NCBI GenBank assembly: GCA_034434335.1
Contig: DAOTZS010000214.1
Coordinates: 1-17,252 of the forward strand
Origin: DAOTZS01 sp034434335
GTDB taxonomy: Bacteria > Chloroflexota > Anaerolineae > CG2-30-64-16
Direction: 5' to 3'
Length of the DNA: 17,252 nucleotides
Shown here: piece after piece, positions 1-7,600 of the stretch
Numbering within the stretch: the stretch's first letter is position 1
Layout of the letters: every line of letters starts with the position of its first letter
Translations under genes and position numbers: made by a program
Notes under the pieces: generated by a model
Databases searched by the model: none
The model's input: the letters and a program-made list of their open reading frames with translations, nothing else
Told to the model about the DNA's origin: nothing

Positions 1-166
1 TACGCGCGTGCAGCCGTGAGACCTGGCGGTCGTTCAGCACGATGTCACAATCGGGGCTGCGGCCGATCGTAACCGTTTGTCGCTCCAGGGGCCATGTCAG
101 CCCGGCCTCGGCGCCGCGCTGCAAAATCAACATGGCAGACTCTCGGGTATTCGGTGCATGAGACAT
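1..166 (-). CDS. FHA-domain protein, N-terminal part (runs off the window)
   Basis: Reading the minus strand from an ATG at 166 gives an open frame that leaves the window at base 1. After about 11 residues it reads MLILQRGAEAGLTWPLERQ and then TIGRSPDCDIVLNDRQVSR-LHAR. This is the start of a forkhead-associated domain: the GRS and SR-LH signatures form the phosphothreonine-binding loops. FHA domains bind phosphothreonine peptides, usually products of Hanks-type kinases, and a kinase of that type is divergently transcribed next door, so a shared signalling role is likely (inference). The start at 166 is preferred because AAGGAG lies 11 bases upstream. A second in-frame ATG at 133 has only a weak GAGAG. 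The C-terminal part, and therefore any fused domain, lies outside the window. Confidence 0.85.
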   Translation of the reverse strand, partial: MSHAPNTRESAMLILQRGAEAGLTWPLERQTVTIGRSPDCDIVLNDRQVSRLHAR

Positions 167-202
167 GCGTCTTCGCGCTCCTTACGTACAGGATAAGTAT
201 TC

Positions 203-229
203 GGCTGGGCTGTTTCGGCCAGCCCAGCC
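203..229. repeat. Perfect 10-bp inverted repeat in the FHA/kinase intergenic region
   Basis: GGCTGGGCTG (203-212) and CAGCCCAGCC (220-229) are exact reverse complements around a 7-base loop. The hairpin abuts the -35 hexamer of the kinase promoter. It has no T-run and sits between divergent genes, so an operator or a structure in the FHA leader is more likely than a terminator. No regulator can be named. Confidence 0.6.
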
Positions 230-258
230 TTGACAGGCACCATGAGGTGCGCCATAAT
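230..258 (+). promoter_or_regulatory. Sigma-70-type promoter of the kinase gene
   Basis: TTGACA (230-235) and CATAAT (253-258) are separated by exactly 17 bp. The expected transcription start is near 265, which gives a leader of about 77 bases before the kinase ATG at 342. Confidence 0.75.
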
Positions 259-263
259 AAATC

Positions 264-310
264 TATGGTACCCGTGGTAGAGCGCACTACCGTTGCCCTC
301 TACCATGGTA
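264..310. promoter_or_regulatory. Cluster of TGGTA/TACCA half-sites in the kinase leader
   Basis: Just downstream of the -10 box there is ATGGTA (265-270), TGGTAGAG (275-282), CACTACC (285-291), CTCTACCA (298-305) and the palindrome TACCATGGTA (301-310). TGGTAGAG and CTCTACCA form a perfect 8-bp inverted repeat with a 15-base loop. The same GGTAG can instead pair with CTACC at 287-291. The arrangement could be a multi-site operator or alternative leader-RNA hairpins; the sequence does not decide between them. Confidence 0.45.
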
Positions 311-341
311 GCATCTATTGTGCAGGTTCGTGGACGAGCTG

Positions 342-1394
342 ATGTCTCAAACCCTGCCGCTGGGCACAATCCTCCGGGACCGCTACAAAATTGTAGACCT
401 GATCGGGCAGGGCGGCATGGGCGCCGTCTATCAGGCCGACGATCTCCTTCTGCGCGGGCGTGTGTGCGCTGTGAAAGAGGTCTTGCCCGAGCTTATCAGC
501 GCGCCAGGCATGGAGGAGCAGGCCCACGAACAATTCTATCGTGAAGCCAGCACCCTGGCCCGCCTGGACCAGCCCAACTTACCTAAGGTCTCGGACTACT
601 TTGCCCAAAACGGCCGCGAATATCTGGTGATGGACTTCGTGCCTGGCCCCGACCTGCGTCAGCTCATCGAGGATGCCTTGCAACGGGGCACGTTTCTGGA
701 GGAAGAGGCCGTCTTGGGATGGGCTGCCCAGCTCTGCGATGCCCTGACCTACCTGCACACCCAAGACCCCCCCGTGCTCCATCGCGACATCAAACCTTCG
801 AACATCAAGCTGACCCCGCGCGGGGTTGTCAAGCTGGTGGACTTCGGGCTGGTGAAGCTCTTGCAACCGGATGAAAGCCGCACCATCACGGTTGTCCAGG
901 GCCGTGGCACCGTAGCCTACACCCCGCTGGAGCAATATGGCGGCGACACCGGCCATACCGATGTGCGTTCCGACATCTACTCCTTGGGAGCCACCCTCTA
1001 CCACCTGCTGACCGGCCGTCCCCCCGCGGACGCCAGGCAGCGCTTCCTCAAACCAGGCAGCCTCATCCCCCCACGCGACCTGAACCCGCGCATTTCTCTG
1101 CACGTCGAACGGGCCATCCTGGCGGCCATGGCTCAGCACCCCGACGATCGGCCTGCCTCCGTCGAAGAGTTCCGCCGGATGCTTTTCGCCGATGCCGGTG
1201 CCCCGGCTGTGCCCAAATCCATGCCCCTGCCCAAGATCACCCCCGCCACGGTGTGGGAAGAGCTATGGCACTCACACCGCACGCTGGTGGTGGCGGTTAT
1301 TGCCCTGACCTTGTTGGCCCTCCTGGTCACGCTCTGGTCTCCCTCACTGCCTGGGCAGGGCGAGATGAGCACTGTCACTGGCCTGATCCACTGA
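342..1394 (+). CDS. Membrane-anchored Ser/Thr protein kinase (PknB/Hanks type)
   Basis: This 350-residue protein transfers phosphate from ATP to Ser/Thr residues. The kinase domain spans about residues 8-282. Visible motifs are the glycine loop GQGGMGAVY (22-30), the ATP-anchoring lysine in VCAVKEV (K45), the catalytic loop HRDIKPSN (147-154, D149), DFG (167-169) and the activation-loop end YTPLEQ in place of the usual APE. One transmembrane helix (about 314-332) is followed by only 18 residues, so there is no extracellular PASTA or other sensor domain. The ATG at 342 is chosen over an upstream in-frame TTG at 318 because the kinase fold starts directly after it. It is divergent from an FHA gene, a likely phospho-reader partner (inference). 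It converges on the GH3 gene, and the 75-bp gap between the two shows no clear terminator. Confidence 0.93.
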   Translation: MSQTLPLGTILRDRYKIVDLIGQGGMGAVYQADDLLLRGRVCAVKEVLPELISAPGMEEQAHEQFYREASTLARLDQPNLPKVSDYFAQNGREYLVMDFVPGPDLRQLIEDALQRGTFLEEEAVLGWAAQLCDALTYLHTQDPPVLHRDIKPSNIKLTPRGVVKLVDFGLVKLLQPDESRTITVVQGRGTVAYTPLEQYGGDTGHTDVRSDIYSLGATLYHLLTGRPPADARQRFLKPGSLIPPRDLNPRISLHVERAILAAMAQHPDDRPASVEEFRRMLFADAGAPAVPKSMPLPKITPATVWEELWHSHRTLVVAVIALTLLALLVTLWSPSLPGQGEMSTVTGLIH

Positions 1395-1469
1395 GTGCCA
1401 TCCGCAGCCAGAGAGACCCTCCTCGGTATTGGCAACCTGGCCGGCCGGCAGAGCCATTGCCCAGCCTGG

Positions 1470-4400
1470 CTATTGCTGATTCTGTCCGCTCCATAGCAGC
1501 GACACCAGGCCGCTCAGCAGCGCTATTACCCCAGCAGCCCAGCTATATCCATGGGCCTGAAGCTGGCTAGCCCCAGGCAGCCACCCTATCGCATACATCA
1601 GGTAGCCAATCCAGGCTGCTGTGGCAGCCCACAGCACAGCCACTAAAGCCTGTAGTGACGGCCTGGGGCCAGGAGTATGGCGAGTATGCAGGGTAAAAGC
1701 CACACCTCCCGCCGCCACGGTGCCGATCAGAGCGTAGAGGAAAGCTGCCAGTGTCACACGGGGTTGGGCGGTGCCTGCTCCGCGGCCCGCCAGCCCCCCT
1801 GCACCTGACGCCGACATGATAGAAGGCGTCTCGGTGGCAACTGGTATCGCGGTAGCCGTAGGGATGGGGGTAGGAGATGGCATCACTGTGGCGATGCTGC
1901 CTGGTATATTCCCCCCTCCAATCCTCAACTCAATCCGGGTAGAATCCTTGGCCTCGCCCGCCTGCGCGGTGATCCACAGCTCCCCTGTTCGGTCTAGCGT
2001 TACGACGGTGCGTGCCCGGCCGCCCACTGTCGTCTCGATCTTGGGGGCCAGCTCCAGCGCTTCGGCAGGGTAGCGCAAGCGAAACTCCACCGGTGTTCCA
2101 TCAGGTACCGGATGGCCGTTGCGATCAACGATCACCCCCGTTTCCAGGATCACACTGCTGCCAACCCGAATGTTGGCCTGCTGGCCGCGCAGATCGGCGG
2201 CCGGGCCTGCCGGGCCAAGGGAGATGATCTGGCCGGGCGCGGGCTCCAGTTGACGGATCAGCTCATAATTGATGCCGCTGATAGTTACCGGGGGCGCGCC
2301 TGAGGGGGTGAACTCACGGAAGAGGGCCCGCACAGCAGCCTCCAGGAAGGGCGCTGTCTTGCCGTAGACCCCAAAGTACGCCGTGAGTTTGCTGATCTCC
2401 GTCGTATCCAGGTAGTAAGGGGCACTGAAGGCCAGCACCACCAGGCGTTTATCCCGCAGGCTGTCCGACCGTTTGGCCAGGAAGTTGCGCAGCGCGGCCG
2501 ACTCAGGATACTCTTCAGGCCGATAATCCAACTGGGCGAAGATAATCCACTTGGCCTCGGCAATGGCAGCGTCGACCTCAGAAGGCTGGCCCGCCTGCGC
2601 TTCGGGCAGTTGGTAGAGATCGGCAAAGGTCAGGCTGCGCACGTTCTTAGGTGAAATCTGGCCGGTGCCTTTCGGACCGTAGAGACGCAAGATGATCTCT
2701 TCGATGGCTGTAGGGGAGATCAGCGGAACCGGGTCGCAGGTAGGGCACTCCTGTACCGTCCGCGCATCGGTCACGATCAGAATGTTCTCATCGGCCAGAG
2801 GGGCAGAAGGCATGCGGTCGGCCAGCTCTTCACGGCCAGGATAGATCAGGGTTAGCGCGGCCCGCGCTACAGCCTGAGTAACCGACACACTCCGCCCCAC
2901 CTGTTCGTCGAGGGCCTCGATGTCTCGCCAGAGGGGGAGGGCCTGCCAGTTCTCCCCGTAGATGCGCAGTTTCAGCCCCAGGACCCGGCGTAGCGCAGCA
3001 TCCACCCTGGCCCGGAACTCACTGTCTTCCTCATACTTCTGCTGGAAGAAAAGGATTGTCTCTTTGATCGCTTCAAACTGATCCGGCCAGTTGTCGGTGA
3101 GAGCAAAGCGAGACAGCAAGAGCAGGTCGTTGCCGGCCAGGAAGGCATCCTGTGCCACCTGGCGGTGGGGGAACTTCTGCAACTGCGGGTCGTAGTAGCG
3201 GCGGACGGCCGGCACCCCCAGGGCATCGCTGATTAGCACCCCTCCCGCGGCTCGCCACTCAGCAAACTCCTCCAATTCCATCAGGTCCTGTAACTCAGGG
3301 GCCAGGCTGATCGGTGGTGTAAGCTGGCGGATATTGCCCTGGAAGCCGCGGTAACGGATGTGCGAAGTCATCAGAGCTGCTGTTGTGCCAGGGGCGTTCA
3401 AATCGCCACCCGCGGTGACAGCCGCAAAGGGCGCCAATTCTATCTGGCGCAACTGTTGCATGGATTTCTGGACGGTAGCCACTTCGTCATCGGGCCGACG
3501 GTCGCTGCCGCCCTGGCCGGGGAAGTGCTTGGCAGCGGTGAGCACGGCACCCTGCCCCCCGGCCTGCACCCCCCGGATGAAGGCCTGGCCCATCTGGCCC
3601 ACCCAGAAGGGATCACCTCCGAAGGTGCGGATGTCCAGATCACCCTTGCTGCCAGGCCTGGGCAGGTCCAACACATCCAGGGTCGGTCCCAACAGGAGAT
3701 TGACGCCCACCGCGCGCAGCTCCTGTCCCACCACCCTGCCGACTGCCTCTGCCAGTTCGGGGGACCAGGTGGCGCCAATGGCCATGGCGCTGGGCAACGG
3801 GGTGAAACCGCCACTGCCCGAGAAAAAGGAGGTGTCGTCACCGGCCCAGTCCAGTGCGATGAAGAGCGGAATGCCCGCCAGGGCTGGCTGGGGCTCTATG
3901 GTCGGAGTGATCTCAGGAGTGGCTACAGGGGTGGGTCCTGAAGAGGCCTCCTCAGGATAGCCCTCCAACCCTCCCCGGGGTGGCCTGGAAGGCCTTCGCG
4001 ACGACAACGCGGGTTCGGTGGGTTCGGGGGTGGGCGACGGCGGAAGGGCTGTCTCTTCGACCGTGGGCGTGATAACCTGGCTGCTGGTGACTGCTTCAGT
4101 AGAGGTGACGGCCAGAGCCTGCAGGAGGTTGGCCAGGCGGGCCACCTGTTGGGGTGTGCTCAGGAGATGGCTCTCGGTAGCTCCTTCAGCCGACTCAGCG
4201 CCTTCTTCTGGAGCCGGGACCGGGACATTGCGAAAGTTGCCGTTGCTGGGCGAGAGCACCACTCCCCCCACCCGGTAATCGCGTACCAGCACGGCAATAT
4301 CTGACTCGGGGGAGACGTCATCGCCCTGAAAGGTCACCAGGAACAGTTGCCCCACCTTCTCGGCTGTAGTCATCCGTGCCAGGAGCGCCTCCACCTGGGC

Positions 4401-4514
4401 ATCCTGGTCCGAGGCGGCCGGCCGCGGCGATTCTGCATTGGCCATGCCCGCCAGTGGCACCCAGAGAACGGTAAGGCAAACCAACACAAGGACGTGATGC
4501 GCCAGGCGTTTCAT
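1470..4514 (-). CDS. Secreted membrane-anchored glycoside hydrolase family 3 (NagZ-like beta-N-acetylhexosaminidase)
   Basis: The protein has 1014 residues. A signal peptide (1-27, ending GMANA) precedes a GH3 catalytic barrel recognisable from LLARMTTAEKVGQLFLV (44-60), the KHFPGQGG motif (329-336) and the predicted nucleophile D430 in GVLISDALGV. GH3 NagZ-type enzymes cleave beta-linked N-acetylglucosamine, for example in peptidoglycan. Two oddities stand out. A Pro/Thr/Glu-rich insert (about 137-212) interrupts the barrel. The usual D-S-H dyad after the KHFPG motif reads D-D-E (342-344), so the His is missing. Downstream there is a GH3 C-terminal-like region, an Ig/invasin-like domain (about 790-875), a second P/T linker and three transmembrane helices (about 921-942, 954-977, 990-1008). 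The substrate is uncertain. GGGGGTGG lies 5-12 bases before the ATG, and a promoter is seen at 4547-4575. Confidence 0.88.
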   Translation of the reverse strand: MKRLAHHVLVLVCLTVLWVPLAGMANAESPRPAASDQDAQVEALLARMTTAEKVGQLFLVTFQGDDVSPESDIAVLVRDYRVGGVVLSPSNGNFRNVPVPAPEEGAESAEGATESHLLSTPQQVARLANLLQALAVTSTEAVTSSQVITPTVEETALPPSPTPEPTEPALSSRRPSRPPRGGLEGYPEEASSGPTPVATPEITPTIEPQPALAGIPLFIALDWAGDDTSFFSGSGGFTPLPSAMAIGATWSPELAEAVGRVVGQELRAVGVNLLLGPTLDVLDLPRPGSKGDLDIRTFGGDPFWVGQMGQAFIRGVQAGGQGAVLTAAKHFPGQGGSDRRPDDEVATVQKSMQQLRQIELAPFAAVTAGGDLNAPGTTAALMTSHIRYRGFQGNIRQLTPPISLAPELQDLMELEEFAEWRAAGGVLISDALGVPAVRRYYDPQLQKFPHRQVAQDAFLAGNDLLLLSRFALTDNWPDQFEAIKETILFFQQKYEEDSEFRARVDAALRRVLGLKLRIYGENWQALPLWRDIEALDEQVGRSVSVTQAVARAALTLIYPGREELADRMPSAPLADENILIVTDARTVQECPTCDPVPLISPTAIEEIILRLYGPKGTGQISPKNVRSLTFADLYQLPEAQAGQPSEVDAAIAEAKWIIFAQLDYRPEEYPESAALRNFLAKRSDSLRDKRLVVLAFSAPYYLDTTEISKLTAYFGVYGKTAPFLEAAVRALFREFTPSGAPPVTISGINYELIRQLEPAPGQIISLGPAGPAADLRGQQANIRVGSSVILETGVIVDRNGHPVPDGTPVEFRLRYPAEALELAPKIETTVGGRARTVVTLDRTGELWITAQAGEAKDSTRIELRIGGGNIPGSIATVMPSPTPIPTATAIPVATETPSIMSASGAGGLAGRGAGTAQPRVTLAAFLYALIGTVAAGGVAFTLHTRHTPGPRPSLQALVAVLWAATAAWIGYLMYAIGWLPGASQLQAHGYSWAAGVIALLSGLVSLLWSGQNQQ

Positions 4515-4546
4515 GATCCACCCCCGCAGAGATGAAAGCGATTATT

Positions 4547-4575
4547 ATTGTACCTTGAACTGCGGAGGGAGTCAA
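4547..4575 (-). promoter_or_regulatory. Sigma-70-type promoter of the GH3 gene
   Basis: On the minus strand TTGACT (4575-4570) and TACAAT (4552-4547) are 17 bp apart, about 33 bases upstream of the GH3 ATG. It is back to back with the uvrB promoter. Confidence 0.7.
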
Positions 4576-4592
4576 CCGCCAGCGGGCAGCGG

Positions 4593-4621
4593 TGGACAAA
4601 CGACAGTAATCAGGGTATAAT
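4593..4621 (+). promoter_or_regulatory. Sigma-70-type promoter of uvrB
   Basis: TGGACA (4593-4598) and a perfect TATAAT (4616-4621) are 17 bp apart. The predicted start near 4628 lies immediately before the SOS box. Confidence 0.8.
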
Positions 4622-4631
4622 TGACGTGAAT

Positions 4632-4645
4632 CGAACTGGCGTTCG
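4632..4645. promoter_or_regulatory. LexA (SOS) box upstream of uvrB
   Basis: The 14-bp sequence CGAACTGGCGTTCG has the form CGAAC-N4-GTTCG, the Bacillus/actinobacterial type of LexA operator. It lies just downstream of the predicted transcription start and directly before the ribosome-binding site (GGGGGAGGAA, 4645-4654). uvrB is a classical SOS gene, so LexA repression relieved by DNA damage is the natural reading. That this organism's LexA uses this motif is an inference. Confidence 0.75.
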
Positions 4646-4660
4646 GGGGAGGAACTGTTC

Positions 4661-7600
4661 ATGCCCGATTTCAAACTGGTTTCCGATTTCCGGCCTACCG
4701 GCGATCAGCCGGAAGCGATCCGCAAACTGGTCGAGGGATTGCGCGCCGGCTACAAACATCAGACTTTGCTCGGCGCGACCGGCACAGGGAAAAGCCTGGA
4801 TGGCGACGAGCCGATGTACTGGGAAGAGAAAGTGCACGGCCAGTGGCTTCCGCGGATTGGTCCTATCGGGGAATTCGTCGAGGAACATCTCAAGACAGGC
4901 ACAGGTATTGAGGTCGGAGAGAGTCAAATTGTGTTTCTCCCCAAGGAAGAGGCCCGCTTCCGCACGCTCAGCTTTGATCCGCACAACGCAACCGTGCAAA
5001 GCCAGGCAATCATAGCCGTCATTCGGCATCGTGCACCGCGGACCATGTATCGTGTTACCACTGCCTGCGGTCGAAGCGTCTTGCTCACTGGTGACCACAA
5101 CCTGTGGGTGCTGAGGGAGGGAGCCCTTCAACTCTTGCCTACTTCTATGGTCAGCGCTGGCGATTATGTCCCACTGCCACCTGCGATCCATGGGCCGAAA
5201 GAGGATTTGGCAGCCCTTGATCTTATGGAACTGCTTGCACAGGAGCACCTCTTTGTCGCAGCCAATGAGATCGTGGCAGAAGCAGCAGCACGAAATGGGC
5301 GGCAGATGCTCATTGAAGGGTTACAAGGTCACTACAACTATCAGGTCTCTTCGACACCTCTTGCCCTGTTGCTCAAGCGGCTAGGTGGCTCAACAGCGAC
5401 TGATAAGCATCTACCTGAGTTCTGGCCTCAGCTGTCTGACCAACAACTGGGACAGCTCTTGCGGGCCTATTTCGACGGCGACGGTGTGGTAGAACACTGG
5501 AGCGCTATTACCTGCGTCACAGCCAGCCGACAACTTGCTTCAGACTTATGTTACGCGTTGCAGCGCTTTGGCATCTGGGCACGGGTCCGTGCCATCTGGA
5601 AACGAGCGACCAACAGCAAGCACGCGGGGAATTGGTACTGGTTAGTCAGCATTTCAGGACAGGACAACTTGCAGGCTTTCGCTCACTTTATTGGTTTCAG
5701 TGTGAAAAGCAAGGCCGCTGCCCTCGAAGCTCAATTGCGGCGCAGAGGAAATTCCAACGTTGATATCATACCCGGCTGCGGCAACCGGTTGCGACTCCTG
5801 CGGGAGTGGCTAGGTGCCAGCGATAATGAAACGGCGCGCGTTACTGGTCTCAGCCGGGGAGCTATCCTCTTCTATGAGCAGGGTAAGCGCAACCCCACGC
5901 GTGCGACAGCTATGCGCCTGCTGGATGGATTGAGAACCATCGCAGAGCGCAAGTCTCAGCATGATGAGGAATGGTGGCATGAGTGGCACACCATGTGGTC
6001 ATTATGTGGCTTACGATGGACACCGATTCAGCGTATCGAACAGGTGGAGTACAGCAAACCCTATGTCTATGATGTCAGCGTTGCCGAAAACGAAACGTTT
6101 CTCGCCGGCTTCGGCGGCATGTTTGTCCACAATACTTTCGTCATGGCATCGGTCATCGAGGCCGTGAACCGTCCGACGCTGGTCATAGCCCACAATAAGA
6201 CGCTGGCTGCGCAGCTCTATGCTGAGTTCCGGGAGTTCTTTCCCCACAACGCAGTGGAATATTTCGTCAGCTATTACGACTACTACCAGCCAGAAGCTTA
6301 TATCCCGCGCACCGACACTTACATCGAAAAAGATGCCGACATCAACGAGGAGATTGATCGCCTGCGTCTGGCTGCCACATCGGCCTTGCTCAGCCGACGC
6401 GACGTGCTAATTGTCGCCTCGGTCTCATGTATCTACGGCCTGGGTGACCCGGCCGAATATGGCCGGGTGACGGTCAAGCTGAAGCGCGGAGGATTGGTGC
6501 GCCGCGAGGTGGTCTTACGCCAGCTGGTAGATAGCTTTTACGAGCGCAATGATTTCGAGCTGCGCCGCGGGAAATTTCGCCTGCGCGGGGATACCCTGGA
6601 GGTCATGCCGGCTTATGCCGACACCGCCTTTCGCATCGAGTTCTTTGGGGACGAGATCGAGCGCATCACCGAGATTGACCCCGTCACCGGCGAGGTGGTG
6701 CGCAAGCTGAACGAGGTAGAGATCTTCCCGGCCAAGCATTTCATCACCCCCCAGGAGAAGCTGATCGAGGGGATCAAGCTGATCGAGGCGGAGCTGGAGG
6801 AGCAACTGAAACGCTTTCGTGCCGAGGGCAAACTGCTGGAAGCTCAGCGGCTGGAGCAGCGTACCCGCTACGACCTGGAGATGCTGCGAGAGATCGGCTA
6901 CTGCCCTGGGATTGAGAACTACAGCCGGCCCCTGGCCCTGCGGCCACCAGGTTCACGGCCCTGGACCCTGCTGGACTATTTCCCACCAGACTGGCTGCTG
7001 ATCGTGGACGAGTCGCACATGACCATCCCCCAGCTCCATGGCATGTACAACGGCGACCGGTCGCGCAAGGAGGTGCTGGTGGAGTATGGCTTCCGCCTCC
7101 CCAGCGCCCTCGATAACCGCCCTCTGCGCTTCGACGAGTTCGAGGAGTCCTTGAATCAGGTGATTTACACGAGCGCCACCCCTGGGCCATACGAACTCCA
7201 GCACTCGGCCCAGGTGGTGGAGCAGATCATCCGCCCCACGGGGCTGGTGGATCCGCAGGTGTATGTGCGTCCCACCAAAGGGCAGATTGACGACCTGTTG
7301 GCCGAGATCCGCAAGCGGGTAGCCGTGGGTGAGCGGGTGCTGGTGACGACCCTGACCAAGCGTATGGCCGAGGACCTGGCCGATTACCTGCAGGAGATGG
7401 GGGTGCGGGTACACTATCTCCATTCCGAGGTACAGACTCTGGAACGGGTGGAGATCCTGCGCGACCTGCGCCTGGGGGTTTATGACGTCGTGGTAGGCAT
7501 CAACCTGCTGCGCGAAGGGCTGGACCTCCCTGAGGTCAGCCTGGTGGCGATCCTCGATGCTGACAAGGAAGGGTTCCTGCGTTCCGAGCAGGCCCTGATC

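Noticed and set aside
203..229. Rho-independent terminator
   Set aside because: It sits between divergent genes, next to a -35 box, and lacks a T-run.
318..341. TTG start for the kinase, adding eight residues
   Set aside because: The ATG at 342 directly precedes the conserved kinase N-terminus; the extra residues show nothing conserved.
579..1139. 186-codon frame antisense to the kinase (also 6953-7738, 8235-9083 and 9195-9797 antisense to uvrB and gyrA)
   Set aside because: These are codon-bias shadows of well-supported genes, with no start signals or family motifs.
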